DNA of 64,000 bases from Mermis nigrescens. Taxonomy: Eukaryota; Nematoda; Enoplea; Mermithida; Mermithidae. The translations under genes were made by a program, and so were the position numbers. Below are positions 38,901 to 48,345 of this stretch, piece after piece. The first letter of the stretch is position 1; every line of letters begins with the position of its first letter. The stretch spans positions 44,329,458-44,393,457 of the forward strand of contig JAVLUZ010000154.1 in NCBI GenBank assembly GCA_036768485.1, written 5' to 3'. The notes beneath the pieces were generated by a model that searched no databases, was not told the origin of the DNA, and saw only the letters and a list, made by a program, of their open reading frames with translations.

Positions 38901-41900
38901 TTTTCGTGTCTGTGATTAGACCCACGATCACCTATGCTGCACTAATCTGGTGGCCTCGTGCACACTTGTCTACTGTGAAATGTCAGCTTAATCATTTACA
39001 TAGAATGGCTTGCCTCAGCATTTGTAGTGCCATGTGCACCACACCGACTGCAGCTCATGGAAGTCTTGCTGGACCTGCCTCCCCTGCATATCTTTGTGGA
39101 GGGTTGTGCAAGGGCAGCGGCATTATCGACTAAACATAGCTTGGCAGTTGGAATGCAAAAGGCAAGGTTGTAGGTCACAATGCTGTTTGGGCTAAGGCCA
39201 TTAGGCCAGTGCTTCAAAATGCCAAGTGACTTCATTGTACCAAAATTTATTTTGGTAGACTTTATACCATTCAGTTTCCCACTAGGATGACTGTGGGAAA
39301 ATCTAGAGTGGATATTCTCTCGCCTCCTGGAATTGTCTGCTACACTGATGGATCACGCTTTGTGAATACCTCAGGCGCGGGCATCTATTTCCAGAACTTA
39401 AACAGATGCGGTATTTTACCTTAGGCAGTATGTGTACTGTCTTTCAGGCAGAAATACTTGCTGATTTCTACAAATGCTGCAGTAGCAGAGAATTGATGGC
39501 CCTCAGAAATGAGAACATCTTTATTTGCTCTGACAGCTCAATCTGCTCTGAAGTCACTTCTATCTCCAAAAGTGTCTTCAAAGTTAGTTCTCGAGTGTGT
39601 TCTTGCTTTGCAAGAACTCTCGCAGTATAACGAATGTCAAATTATTATGGGTACCCAGGTCACTGCGGCATTGAGGGCAATGGAATTTGCGGATCATGCT
39701 GCAAAAATGGGATCAGCACGTAAACATGTTGGACCAGAACCGGTAGTTGCTGTCTCCAGAGCTGTTGCTAAGGCTGACATCAACAGCTGGGTCAGGGAAC
39801 AACATGTTCAATATATTGAGTGAGCAAAAGACTTGTCGTCAGGCCGGATCCTTTGCATGGAGAGGCCATGCATAGAAAATAGCCAGCTCCTTGATCAGCT
39901 TAGGTCGTAAGCTGCTCAAGACGGTAATAGGTCTCTGAACTGGACGACCGTCCCTCAACAGACACCTATGTACTATTGGGGTTTCTGACAACCCCAAATG
40001 CGCTAAATGTCTGCTCATAGAAGAGGATTCTATCCACTTCCTTTGTCACCGCCTGGGTTTGATAAGTTGAGATCTAGGTTCTTCCATGCTCCACATATCG
40101 AACCCTTCGGCAGTTCTTACGAGACCCGTTGCTCAACTTTTGGGGTTTACTAAAGCCTCAAAACGTTTGTGCGACTAGCTCTCAAAAGTTTCCGTGGGGT
40201 ACACAATGGGCTTCTTAGCCTGCGTGAAGAAGCTTGTCGCCACCCCTTTATCAACTATCAGTATCACTAATCCTCTGTGAAAAATTACAATTGTGCTAAT
40301 ATCAAGCGAATGCAAAAAAGCTGAAAGCCTTAACTTGTTATATATTTCGCTTCAACAGCCTACTTTCCTTTTTATAATCATACCCGACACAGAATAATTT
40401 CTGGCGATAAGCCTGATGATACAAAAAACAGTTTCCTTAATTTGTTGGTTAAATTAAAATTAATTCGATTAATTTAATTACAGTAATTAAGCTAATAAAA
40501 CTAATTTTAACCGCGAATTGGTTAAACGAATTTCTAATTTTATTATGTTGCCTGCATACTTCTTTTATAGATTGAAATGCAACGAATTTTCACAGTTCTG
40601 CATGTAATGCCTAATCTTCAACTTTGAAATAAAACCAGATCTGCAAGTTTTGCATTGTAAGTTTTTACGAACTATATAACGTTAAATACGATCAGGAATT
40701 GTATATCGAACGAGAAAGACATATTTACCACGCCCCGGTTGACCCTTCATCTGCTTTGGGTTACGTCGTGACTCCCTATATACCAGCGACTGATGGATCT
40801 GGAGTGTCTCAGCTGCTGAACGGCGTGTGTGGCCAACCAACTGGGGAATCATTTATTGCATCGGGGCCTTTGCCAGTAAAATTTTTATACACAAATGTTA
40901 TTTTTATTAATCAATTTCAAAAGTAGTAGATAATTTAATGAAGCATGCCGCGATAACAATACTTTTCACGATAATGATTCATGGACATGCTCCCGACAAG
41001 GCTCGTAACCAGGATTTTATATAGGGGGGGGCAAAAATTTTTGAGGCCAGATATCTTGAGAACTATTAAGAAATAGGCGAAAATAATGGCAGTTTTGAGC
41101 GTATCTCGGAGTGCTCTATATGATGACGAAGAAAAATTTTAAAAAAATTTTAAAAAATTTTTCACTTTATTTCATATTGATATAAAGCAAATTTATCATT
41201 TCAGCTGATTTCTCATCACTTAATCAACGAATTATTTCCTATCTCTTGCCTTTGTACTAAAGCATAGTGCTTTAGAGAGTAAAACAATACAGATAATGAA
41301 TAATTCGGCGCCAAGCGCCGAAAAAATTGACATATTATGCGTGTCAAGCTCAAATTTGAGCGGTTTTGAGCGGGCTAGAAGACAAAAACATAAATAAACG
41401 ATAAATACGGTGCCAAGCGCCGGGAAACATTTCCTGGTTTCCCATGTCATAACTCAAATTTGAGCGATTTTTAGCGGTTTAGAAGACAAAACTATACGTA
41501 AACAATAAATCCTGCGCGAAGCGCCGGAAAATGTTGAGTTTACTACCTCAAAAGTGCGCTGAACACCTGTTTTGGCGGTGTTTCAGACGCACTTAGCCTA
41601 TTTTGCATTTTTCCCTTTGGGGGACCCTTGGGAGAAACAAAGTTTTTTCCCTGGTGCTGACCCCCCAGCGAAATCTCTGCGAACCCTCCCACCAAGAATA
41701 GTCGACTTTTTGGAAAAATTGTAAAAAGTGTGCTTTTTAAAGCCCTTTTAGCTCATGTTTGTTCAATTTTGTTCAATTTTCTCAATTTTTTCAAATTTAT
41801 CAAATTTACGTGTACCCGACGTTTTTAGCACAGAAAGGCACTATTTGAAAATTTTTAGGCCTGACTCCCCTGAATTCCTATGCAGTAAATATGTGCCCCC

Positions 41901-43345
41901 GAGTCCCGGCCCGAGCATTTTCGCTTCCAAGAAAAATGATTTTTAAGAAAAGTTAATGTAAATACATGAATAAATATTCTAGCGTGTTGCAGTAATGAAA
42001 AATCGGGGATTTCTGTAGCTAAAATTTAGAGTTCTGCTGCATGATCGCATATTTTTGCGCTATAATTTTTTTAACTGCAAAACGTTTTCTGTGTCGAAAA
42101 TTAGGTAAAGTCGAGATAAATAAGATCCAATATTATGAAGTAGTAATCACAATTGCATTGCGCGGGGCGTCTCAGTCAAAAATTATTTCTCTGACGAAAT
42201 GCTTCAGCTACTTTGTACACAAAGTAGACCAACTATTTTATCAGTCAGTTGCCCGAGGTTTTTAGCTTCATCATTGCTCATATTGTCTTAACAGCTTGGG
42301 GTTAGATGAATATATGTCAATTTTATTTCTGCCAGAAACATAAACACGCGTTAGGGAGCATAACCCAAATCTTGGGGAGGAGAAATGTAGCGGTCCAGAA
42401 ATCGCGAAAAAACGTTATAAACTTCTTTCTGTAGAGTCAACGTGGGTGTTTTGAATTCTACGGTACAAACCCCTTCCCGCGCTTATGTTTAGTTAAATTA
42501 GTATTCCAGATAATTCATCGTTTAAGTAATAAAATCTGTTTAATTTAATAGTTTTAAATATGGGCAGATAGCACTAAAATTTTGATTCGAAGGGGATCTA
42601 TCGATCCCTGGGGGGTCTTTCTGACTCTAAGATCCATACCTCCATTCCCATGTGTGGCCCTAAAGTTTACGTGCGATGATCCTCAATTTCACCAGGTGCG
42701 CGCATATGCGTACAGTCTCGCATGGCGGACTAACAGTATAAATCTGGCAATCGAACAATTCTCGAGAGGTCTGATTAATTGCTTTTAAAAAAACTAAAAA
42801 TCTCACTATTTTTCTACGATTCTATGACCCCATTCAGTTGAATTTGTTGAAAAATACTATCACTTTCGTACATACGTATCATCTTAGCTTTCTAGATATT
42901 CGATATTCGAAAATCCTCTCTACAAAACAATCCTAACAACAACCCTAAAATTAATTACATTGAATTAATTTTTATCAGTGGGTTACGGCTGACGCTGTAC
43001 GTTCAGTCCCATTGCCCAATGCCCATGCTAACACAGCACCTAAGCCTATTACCTCTGAGGTCGCTAAAAACTTGCCCTCAGTCAAACCGTCGGGCACTGA
43101 CGAAGAATTCGTCACAGACCGCCATCATAGCGATTTTAACGGACAAACAAGCAAGTAGGGACGATCTGTATGGTTGTGATGTTGAAGGTTTTGAGCCGGT
43201 GCAGGGGGCTTCTTGAAAGAGCTGGGAGATGAGCCAGCTGAAATCACAATAGAAGTGCCACACGCATTGATTAAAGTGGTTCGCACGATATTTGCAAAAG
43301 GGACTAATCAGGACCGGAAGAAACGAATGTTGGAAAGTGACAAAG
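23813..43345 (+). CDS. Multi-exon coiled-coil protein gene (family not recognised; 3' end beyond the last exon found)
   Basis: Proposed exons: 23813-23950, 26164-26499, 28212-28473, 29181-29413, 29951-30082, 30281-30395, 32152-32318, 34488-34753, 40696-40875 and 42979-43345. The ATG at 23813 starts MSKDDVGELLEEIVNN, and the exon ends at CAG|GTAATG. Phases agree across the first seven exons (461 codons) and across the 34753/40696 and 40875/42979 junctions. The protein is rich in E, K, R, Q and L with heptad-like helices, for example RTSELIERNNRIAEAIRD, RRYQKAQLDDLDEDLQKFQQ and DQLDKLKRDLVQKE. Exons 9-10 are Pro/Ser/Thr-rich. No catalytic or transmembrane segment is seen. It could be an axonemal or cytoskeletal coiled-coil protein, but I do not recognise it. 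Exon 1, the end of exon 2, the start of exon 3 and the weak donor of exon 5 are uncertain. Exons 8 and 10 contain frame breaks, so the locus may be a pseudogene or carry assembly indels. Confidence 0.6.
24280..24525 (+). repeat. Repeat family F4 copy, very C-rich
   Basis: CAGAGTCATACATGTAAGAG, then CACCCAAAGTCGGTCGTC, runs of 7-10 C, and an end near GTTACATGTATGCC. It lies in the first proposed intron of the coiled-coil gene. Confidence 0.55.
25255..25434. mobile_element. 180 bp MITE with TTGCAT target duplication
   Basis: The ends CCAGGCACGTATCT and (inverse of the right end) TCAGGCACGTAGCT form terminal inverted repeats. The flanks 25249-25254 and 25435-25440 are both TTGCAT. The interior is G-rich on the left and C-rich on the right. 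Inside intron 1 of the coiled-coil gene. Confidence 0.75.
25500..25700 (-). repeat. Repeat family F3 copy (inverse, degraded)
   Basis: AAAATTTTCTGGCAAAAACAAGGCAAAA and a later GACCCAAAAAGCG..CTCAA segment resemble the inverse of the F3 copies at 8450 and 62690. Weak match by eye. Confidence 0.35.
27199..27668. mobile_element. MITE M2 with ~140 bp terminal inverted repeats
   Basis: The left arm (27199 to about 27340: GGATCTAGTGTACAATTTAC, GCCGATCCATATAAGCTACA, ATAGCTATAAGCCTATTGT) is the near-inverse of the right arm (about 27528-27668). The centre is AT-rich and non-coding. A lone arm of the same family lies at about 48562-48635. It sits in intron 2 of the coiled-coil gene. Confidence 0.8.
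29836..29929 (+). repeat. (TA)n microsatellite followed by a T run, next to a splice acceptor
   Basis: About 80 bp of TA repeats (29836-29915) and then 15 T (29915-29929). The acceptor TTTCGTTTCAG|CTACGT follows at 29950, so the T run forms part of the polypyrimidine tract before exon 5 of the coiled-coil gene. Confidence 0.9.
31281..31540 (-). repeat. Repeat family F2 copy (inverse)
   Basis: Inverse of the family described at 5251-5473: GATAGTGCTCGATGAGAAAC, GCCATACTACCATTTTTAAG and GTGCCGCCCACTTATGGG. Confidence 0.75.
31612..31858 (-). repeat. Repeat family F2 copy (inverse)
   Basis: A second inverse copy only ~70 bp after 31281-31540, with the same internal order and the end GTGCCGCCCACCTACGG. 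Confidence 0.75.
33020..33375 (-). repeat. Repeat with GGCGC hairpin and ATCCTGGATACGAG end
   Basis: Contains TTTTCGGCGCTTTGCGCC and ends in AATCCTGGATACGAGACCTG. The inverse of that end (CTCGTAACCAGGATT) opens the repeat at 41003. It lies in intron 7 of the coiled-coil gene. Confidence 0.45.
33543..34296. mobile_element. MITE M3 with ~230 bp imperfect terminal inverted repeats
   Basis: The left end GGGCCACGTATCTATGACA and the inverse of the right end GGGCTGCGTATCTATGACA match. The arms continue inward with TTTTGCTATAGC, ATAAAACTTTG, TGACGTTCA-type and GTGCATTTTGA segments in inverse order. The centre holds no gene. Confidence 0.75.
34488..34831 (+). CDS. Coiled-coil gene exon 8 with an internal frame break
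   Basis: After acceptor AAAATCAG|GTTAAT the frame that fits exon 7 reads VNTLLSKGEPQYDPKTWKGE and then meets TGA near 34551. From about 34541 a different frame is open and strongly coiled-coil (LDQKYRRLLNELGALKREIA, then DQLDKLKRDLVQKETVNKRL). The likely donor is AGAAGA|GTGAGC (exon end 34753), in phase with exon 9; beyond it the frame runs on to a stop at 34831. One missing base near 34545 would join the two parts. An alternative is that exon 7 extends to about 32428 and splices to 34543. Confidence 0.5.
35300..35464. repeat. MITE M1 copy 2 (partial)
   Basis: GATTATAATTGATTCATAATAGTCTG, AGAATTTTTATCGACAGTAAACCGACAG and GCAATCTATCAGCTTGTCGTC resemble 19935-20235. It lies directly at the left edge of the retrotransposon. 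Confidence 0.5.
35480..36440 (+). pseudogene. Retrotransposon ORF1 relic
   Basis: The first part contains LTGAQKRKLRKQARAARAL, a basic segment common in arthropod I-group ORF1 proteins. After a stop near 35815 it continues in other frames with SGLPHGVFYMTCADQFTLDW, LANLDPPWEGADLRV, then FFPGLADRDSVFSRLQNQNP and FFVLGVDSS. These resemble the DUF4780-type ORF1 domain. Such proteins bind element RNA. Several frame changes make it non-functional. Confidence 0.7.
36480..37260 (+). pseudogene. Retrotransposon apurinic-type endonuclease domain relic
   Basis: The 201-codon open frame reads FQINLQHSQGATGVLSRCLA, LALIQEPW, IIVTSAYLPFD and IIGCDANAHHNLWGSSDTNK, the usual endonuclease motifs of I-group elements. 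A frameshift near 37055 moves the end of the domain (IDLTLCSLDL..LSDHRQIRFSL) to another frame. In an intact element this domain nicks target DNA. Confidence 0.85.
37800..38800 (+). pseudogene. Retrotransposon reverse transcriptase domain relic
   Basis: Frame-broken. Signatures: TKGCPQGGVLSPLLWC (38424-38471), the catalytic box GYADDLAIL (38523-38549) and QVKFLGLILDQKLN (about 38748-38789). The core aspartates are still present, but the ORF changes frame repeatedly. Confidence 0.85.
39330..40075 (+). pseudogene. Retrotransposon RNase H and C-terminal region relic
   Basis: CYTDGSRFVNTSGAGIYF (about 39337-39390) carries the first RNase H aspartate. GHCGIEGNGI (about 39659-39688) followed by ADHAAK in another frame is the last motif. 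The tail reads HLCTIGVSDNPKCAKC and ends in HFLC, a Cys/His arrangement usual at the end of such elements. Confidence 0.75.
41003..41760 (+). repeat. Repeat with three tandem GGCGC hairpin units
   Basis: Opens with CTCGTAACCAGGATTTTATA and a G run. Hairpins CGGCGCCAAGCGCCG (about 41308), CGGTGCCAAGCGCCG (about 41410) and GCGCGAAGCGCCGG (about 41512) are spaced ~102 bp apart, each within AATTTGAGCG.TTTTGAGCGG and ACAATAAAT contexts. Lies in intron 9 of the coiled-coil gene. Confidence 0.65.
42979..43345 (+). CDS. Coiled-coil gene exon 10 with two compensating frame breaks
   Basis: Acceptor TTTTTATCAG|TGGGTT. The entry frame reads WVTADAVRSVPLPNAHANTA and on to HHSDFNGQTSK, then TAG at 43156. 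Coding character continues one frame over (RDDLYGCDVEGFEPVQGA) and returns to the first frame after a GGGGG run near 43205 (FLKELGDEPAEITIEVPHAL, then KKRMLESDK). A strong donor AAAG|GTGAGC follows at 43345. Two single-base indels would explain this: either assembly errors or a decaying gene. No further exon was found downstream. Confidence 0.45.
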
Positions 43346-43470
43346 GTGAGCACACTTTCTGTCACAGGACTCATCAATCAATGCATAATTATGGAACAGA
43401 TTTTATCGTCAGTAAGGATTATACCGCGGGGATTGCCTTCAATTTTTGATCAAATGCGGCAATAAATCGT

Positions 43471-45240
43471 AGGCAGCGCATTAGCACGTACCTATGATAT
43501 ACTTGGGTACCCCTAATATATGTCTGCCCCCTACTGCTATAAGGGGACACATCTGGGAGGTGCGGTTTTTAAAAGATGATAATTGAAAAACTCAGTTGAT
43601 CTTTTTTGTTTTGTTTACACTCGATACTGAGTTTGTAATGAGCGTGTCAAGTTTAGGCGTAACGTTATAACATATAGAAACTTTTGACGGTTTTTTTAGC
43701 CAGCGCGTACACAATTCGGTGTGAATGACTCATACAATTTAATGGTATAGAATTGAAGAAAATAAAATTCTCTAAAACCGGTATCTTTTCTGGAATTTAA
43801 CATTACTTTTAGAGGGGAGAGTAAAGAGTGCAAAAACCTGCGGGTGTAACGACAGATTTTGGTCGCAGTTTCGTCTTCTTTATGTCTGCCAACAACTCCG
43901 GTATTGGATTCCAAGAAATTTTTTTGATAGAAATTTACGACGACTCAAGGGCTACTTTCCGCTAACCATCAAACTTTTTTACACTTAAAACGGAGTTAGT
44001 GTCAGAAGTTTTAAGTTTACAATCTAATGGATAGTGTAAAAAACAGCTTTCAGATTTCTCCGCCAAGCTTCTCCGGTCATCAGTCGGGACAATTTGAATA
44101 GAATGTAAATAAAATACGTTTCTAAGGGCTACACGTCGCAGCAAATTGCATTTAAAAAACGCAACATTGAGTTATTTACTGAGGTGTAAAGTTCGAAATC
44201 AGGGGTGTAAACTCGGGTGAAAAAACACGTTTTATTCCCTTTTATGACTGGTCAATATCTCAAATATGTTGCGGGATGGAAGATTTCACCACATAGACGT
44301 ACTTAAATTCAAAGGCTACAAACTGGCTCAAAGCGAATTTCTTTACACTCAATGAGGAGTTAGGTTCAGATTACTAAAGTTTATAATGTGGTGGAAGGTG
44401 GAAAAATACGTTTTTGTCCCTTTTTTGTTTGCAGATTTCTCCGTTTAGAAGCGGGACAATTCGAATGCGATAAAAATAGAGTACTTTCTAAGGGCTATAC
44501 GTCACAGCAAATTGAGCTTATTTACATCAATATTGAGCTATTTCGGGAGGAGTAAAGTCTAAAACCGGGGGTGTGAAACATGCTTCTGTATTGTTTTTTC
44601 TGCCAACTTCTCCGGTTATGAGTCTGGAAATAAATCCAAGTCTTAAAATGTACCAGGAGCCAAACATCATACGTCATTTCGGCGCGTTTGTTTACACTCA
44701 ACAGTGGTATAAAGTGGTTTACTTCTAATATTTATTTGTCTTCAGACCATTGTAGAAAGTTAATTTTTTCATAAATATTGATCGTGATATCAGAGTAATA
44801 TCAGGATTGCAAATCCGATTAAACTATTCTTTACACTCGGTGGTTGTGTAAAATTTACACTGAATAATTAACTTAAGTTCAAGAGCGTGGCGGAATCTTA
44901 TTTTTTTCGAAATGCTTTATGTAACGCCACACCCGGTATTGTGTAAGGTTTACTATTCATTTATTGTCAATGTGTAACCTTTACATTACAAATTTATTTT
45001 ACTTCCAGAGCGTTGAAAAACGTAAATTTTATTCAAAATACGATCCGTAAGGTCAGGATTACGAATCTGACTGTATGTTTTCTTTACACCCAGTAGTTGT
45101 GTAAAGTTTACACTGAAAATTAATTTTAGTTTCAGAGCGTTGTAGAAGCTTAATTTTTTCAAAATGTTCCATGTAACGTCAGGATTACGAATCTGAGCAT
45201 AAGTGTTCTTTACACTCAATAGTTGCGTAAACTTTATGCT
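43471..45240 (+). repeat. Second block of the ~130 bp unit family (single arm)
   Basis: Begins with GTAGGCAGCGCATTAGCAC, like the centre boundary at 22134. It then follows the right arm of the 20237-23690 element in order (GTAACGTTATAACATATAG, AACGCAACATTGAGTTATT, then units with AGAGCGTTG and GGATTACGAATCTGA). Units near 45005 and 45136 are ~130 bp apart. Confidence 0.7.
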
Positions 45241-45403
45241 GTAAACCTTTGATCTGTTTAAGTAAGATAAGGTTGTCTTGTTTAAAAAAGATAATGCTGA
45301 TGGTCAGAGCAATATCGTTTTCCACGTTTGTCATTATTGTGGCATGTTACCGTGAGTGTTTACTCACTGATTGACTCAAATCATGCTAATTGAAAGTAGG
45401 GTA

Positions 45404-46434
45404 CTAGCAAAGAAAAATGCTCTGATGGAACGAAAACGACGAATATACATACTTGGGGTTGTGGATTATTAAGGATGTAAAAGGAGGGGATTAGGAAAAA
45501 GCTTCTTATGTATATGCCTAAATTTGCAGAATCTGTTAAAAATCAGATTTTCTCTAAGCAGCGCAAAAAATCAAAATATTTCCTGCGACCACTGAAAAAG
45601 TGTAACCTCCTTTAAATAATTTTCAATGCTTCACATAAGAGTGTATAAAGATAATCTAAAATGCATACTTCGGTGAATTGCTTGCAAGTTGCAATGCTGA
45701 CCTATTGTGATTGATAGAAAATTAAATACAATTGTATTTAAAAGTGTTTTATTTCGTTATCACGAGCATGATAGCAAGCAAACCTGGCGTCAATTGGTTA
45801 ATGCATACAATCATTGCTGGCATCCAAGTGTACCTATAGTCTGTTTTTTGAACCTAGTGCATGGATCCGCTCGGAAAACTAATATCATTATTACTGTAGC
45901 GCTCGATTTTCCCCTTGCTTCGCGAAGACAGTAGCAATTTCTTTATAGATATAGTGTGTCGAGCGATGAAGGGTTCGGGTGTTACAGTAATAAGGAAAAT
46001 GGTTTGCCGAGCGAATTAATACTAGGTTAAAAAACAATACATATAGTCTGTTCCACGTAAGCTTACGCGTTTCCTACTGCTTTAAACCAACAATTTCTTT
46101 GATTGTCTTGAATGCATCGATGTTTGCTATTTCCTTTAATTGGCTTGCAAGTCGCTCCTAGTTTACTCCATCTATTTTCCCATAGCTACTGCATAGCTAA
46201 CTTACTGATTTTCCAATCTCTTTATTGGTTCAGTAGTTTATTTCAATCTGCAGACCGCAGAATATACTTCGATTTTTTGCGTTGCATAGAGAAAGTCTGA
46301 TTTTTAACAGATTTTTTACGACTATAGGCATATACATCTGTAGCTTTTTCCTAGTCACCTTCTGTTGCATCCTTAGTCCACAATCCCAAGTATATTCGTC
46401 TTTTTTGTTCCATCGGAGCATTTTTCTTTGCTAG
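45404..46434. mobile_element. T1 element copy A, ~195 bp terminal inverted repeats
   Basis: The left end TA|CTAGCAAAGAAAAATGCT and the right end GCATTTTTCTTTGCTAG are inverse. The arms continue with GATGGAACG, ATGTAAAAGGAGGG, TAGGCATATAC-type and GAAGTATATTCTGCGG-type segments. The right flank reads TG where TA would be expected. The interior (45620-46240) has no convincing gene. Nested inside is an ATTACTGTA / TACAGTAAT inverted pair (about 45891-45990). Confidence 0.8.
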
Positions 46435-46488
46435 TGTCAAAAATGGTCGGAAAATGCAACGTTTAGTCCAAACATAAAATTGCAAAAA

Positions 46489-46816
46489 TTTATGACTTTA
46501 AAATTTAATCAAAATTTAAAATTATTTAGAAAAATACGAAATTCCCGTTTGGGGATGGGCGCGGCCAACTTTGGGCAAATATATTATTCCCCTCTATATG
46601 CATGCTCTGCTCTTCCATCGCCACATTCGGTCTGTTTCTGGTAGGCACATGAAGATGTTATTTCTCCAATTTCCATTAGCTATCTACCGTTTAATATAAA
46701 GACGTGAAATACTAATTTTTCGAAAGACATTAATAATTTTAAATTCTGAGTTTTATTTATGACTTTAAAATTTAATTAAAATTTAAAATTATATAGAAAA
46801 ATAAGAAATTCTCGTT
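46489..46816 (+). repeat. Two direct copies of a ~62 bp AT-rich segment
   Basis: TTTATGACTTTAAAATTTAA starts at 46489 and again at 46756. Both run through AAAATTTAAAATTAT.TAGAAAAATA.GAAATTC.CG. The rest of 46440-47500 shows nothing recognisable. Confidence 0.7.
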
Positions 46817-48044
46817 GTCAAAGCTAACGATTATGTTTATTGAATTCACTCTATTGAAGCTTAAATTCAATTTTCGAATAGGTCTGTATCATTTATCGGG
46901 TACTAGTTTTGGTGTAATAAAACTATTTCGTACATAAATACTTGTGATGCTAGACGAAAGCATAACTTAGTGAGTCAAACATTGCGAATATTTATTTCAT
47001 GTTTGCTAGATATCTACAAACTGCATCGCAATGAAATTTATTGAAAAAAATATCAAAAAAGGACGAGTTTACAGGACTCGTACTAAGCGGTTTTGACAAA
47101 GATAAAATGATTCCTGATTTTTTCGATCAGTGTTGTGAGACACCAATTTTAATCTATTTATGATACACCGCTCGGAATAGGCCGAAAAAGGGACAACGAC
47201 ATATACTTGGCCCGAGTCCAATACGAATGCGATTATTGCAGTAAGCAGGTGTCTGCTTGAAGATTGCAGACTTTGTTGTTATTTTTAGTGCTGAGCATCA
47301 ATAAGTGCGGCTGCTTTTTATTTATGACTTTATTGCAATTTCCTGAAAATCTGGAAATAGATGAATTGCCTCGTTATTTCTGTAGATCAACGATGGATAA
47401 CTGCTAAAAATAAAGTCTCAAACAAGATAATTCGCATTTTCAAGCAAGCTGCTCGTATAAAAGTTGCTTTTCAATTGATTTACCCATGTTCCACATAGAA
47501 AAAGTGGCGGATCCAGGATGACGGATGGGGGGGCGGAACCCCAAATTTTCCTGATGGTGTTTAAAATAAATCCGAGAATTTGTCCTTATTCGTAAAGTGG
47601 CTTTTTTGTCATCTTTCGATTGGCAGAATCGATACAAAAGAATTTATAAATTTTCAAATTTTTCATAGTTTTCTATGAAAAACGCGCATGCCGAAATCGG
47701 CAAAAAGTGCCGAGAAAAAATGTCAAACACCGCTGAGTCAGAGCTCCTTTTTACAGTTTTAGTTAAAATATTCGATAAAACTGTTTAAATTGCTATGCCT
47801 TTTCTCGGAAAATCATTGTGAGAATCACAAAATATTTCTTCTATACATAAACTACTCTTCTGCTGTAAAAATATGAGTGCCAGAGTCAGTAAATGTCATT
47901 AATGAGTAGTACCCGGCGATTTTTTTAAATTTACTTTTAATGAAAAAATTTTGCGATTTTTTGATGCTTTAGAGCTCGATGAGATACTAGAAAAATAATG
48001 TCTTACGCTCCTAGCATTAATTTGTTTGGCACTTTTCGTACTTC

Positions 48045-48172
48045 AAAAAATTTTTGACTCTAACTTAGGCGCTGTCCATGGATAATTTCTGTTGAACAAG
48101 GCAAATTAAAGCCTTGTTCAACAGAAATTATCCATGGACAACGCCTAGGTTAGAAGTCCAAAATATTTTGAA
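48045..48172. repeat. Near-perfect hairpin (long palindrome)
   Basis: The inner arms 48066-48102 and 48111-48147 pair over 37 bp with one mismatch around the loop AAATTAAA. Beyond them, CTTCAAAAAATTTTTGACTCTAAC and GTTAGAAGTCCAAAATATTTTGAAG continue the inverse pairing with small gaps, so the arms reach about 60 bp each. Non-coding. Confidence 0.9.
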
Positions 48173-48234
48173 GTTTTATCTGTACTCTGTTACATACAAG
48201 TTTGGGCATCCTTTAAAGAACCATCATCTACAAT

Positions 48235-48345
48235 GAGCTGACAGATCACGATTATTGCAAATTGATTTTTATATAATTATCGAAAATCTGTCGACTTAAT
48301 GTCGATAGAAATTTTTAAATATAAGTTTTAGCTATCGGCACGAAT
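48235..48345. repeat. MITE M1 copy 3 (partial)
   Basis: TGACAGATCACGATTATTGCAAATTG, TTTATATAATTATCGAAAATC and GACTTAATGTCGATAGAAATTTTTAA resemble 19935-20235. Confidence 0.45.

Larger units (their letters stand above)
35465..40275 (+). mobile_element. Dead non-LTR retrotransposon (I-group, with C-terminal RNase H), nearly full length
   Basis: Order of parts: ORF1 relic (35480 to about 36440), endonuclease (36480 to about 37260), reverse transcriptase (about 37800-38800), RNase H (about 39330-39710), a Cys/His-bearing tail (about 39940-40070), and a 3' end near 40275 without a clear poly-A. Frameshifts and stops break every domain, so it cannot move by itself. It is inserted in the plus orientation in intron 8 (34754-40695) of the coiled-coil gene. 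GC content is visibly higher than in the flanks. This layout resembles arthropod LOA/R1/Jockey-like elements; the exact clade is not determined. Confidence 0.9.
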
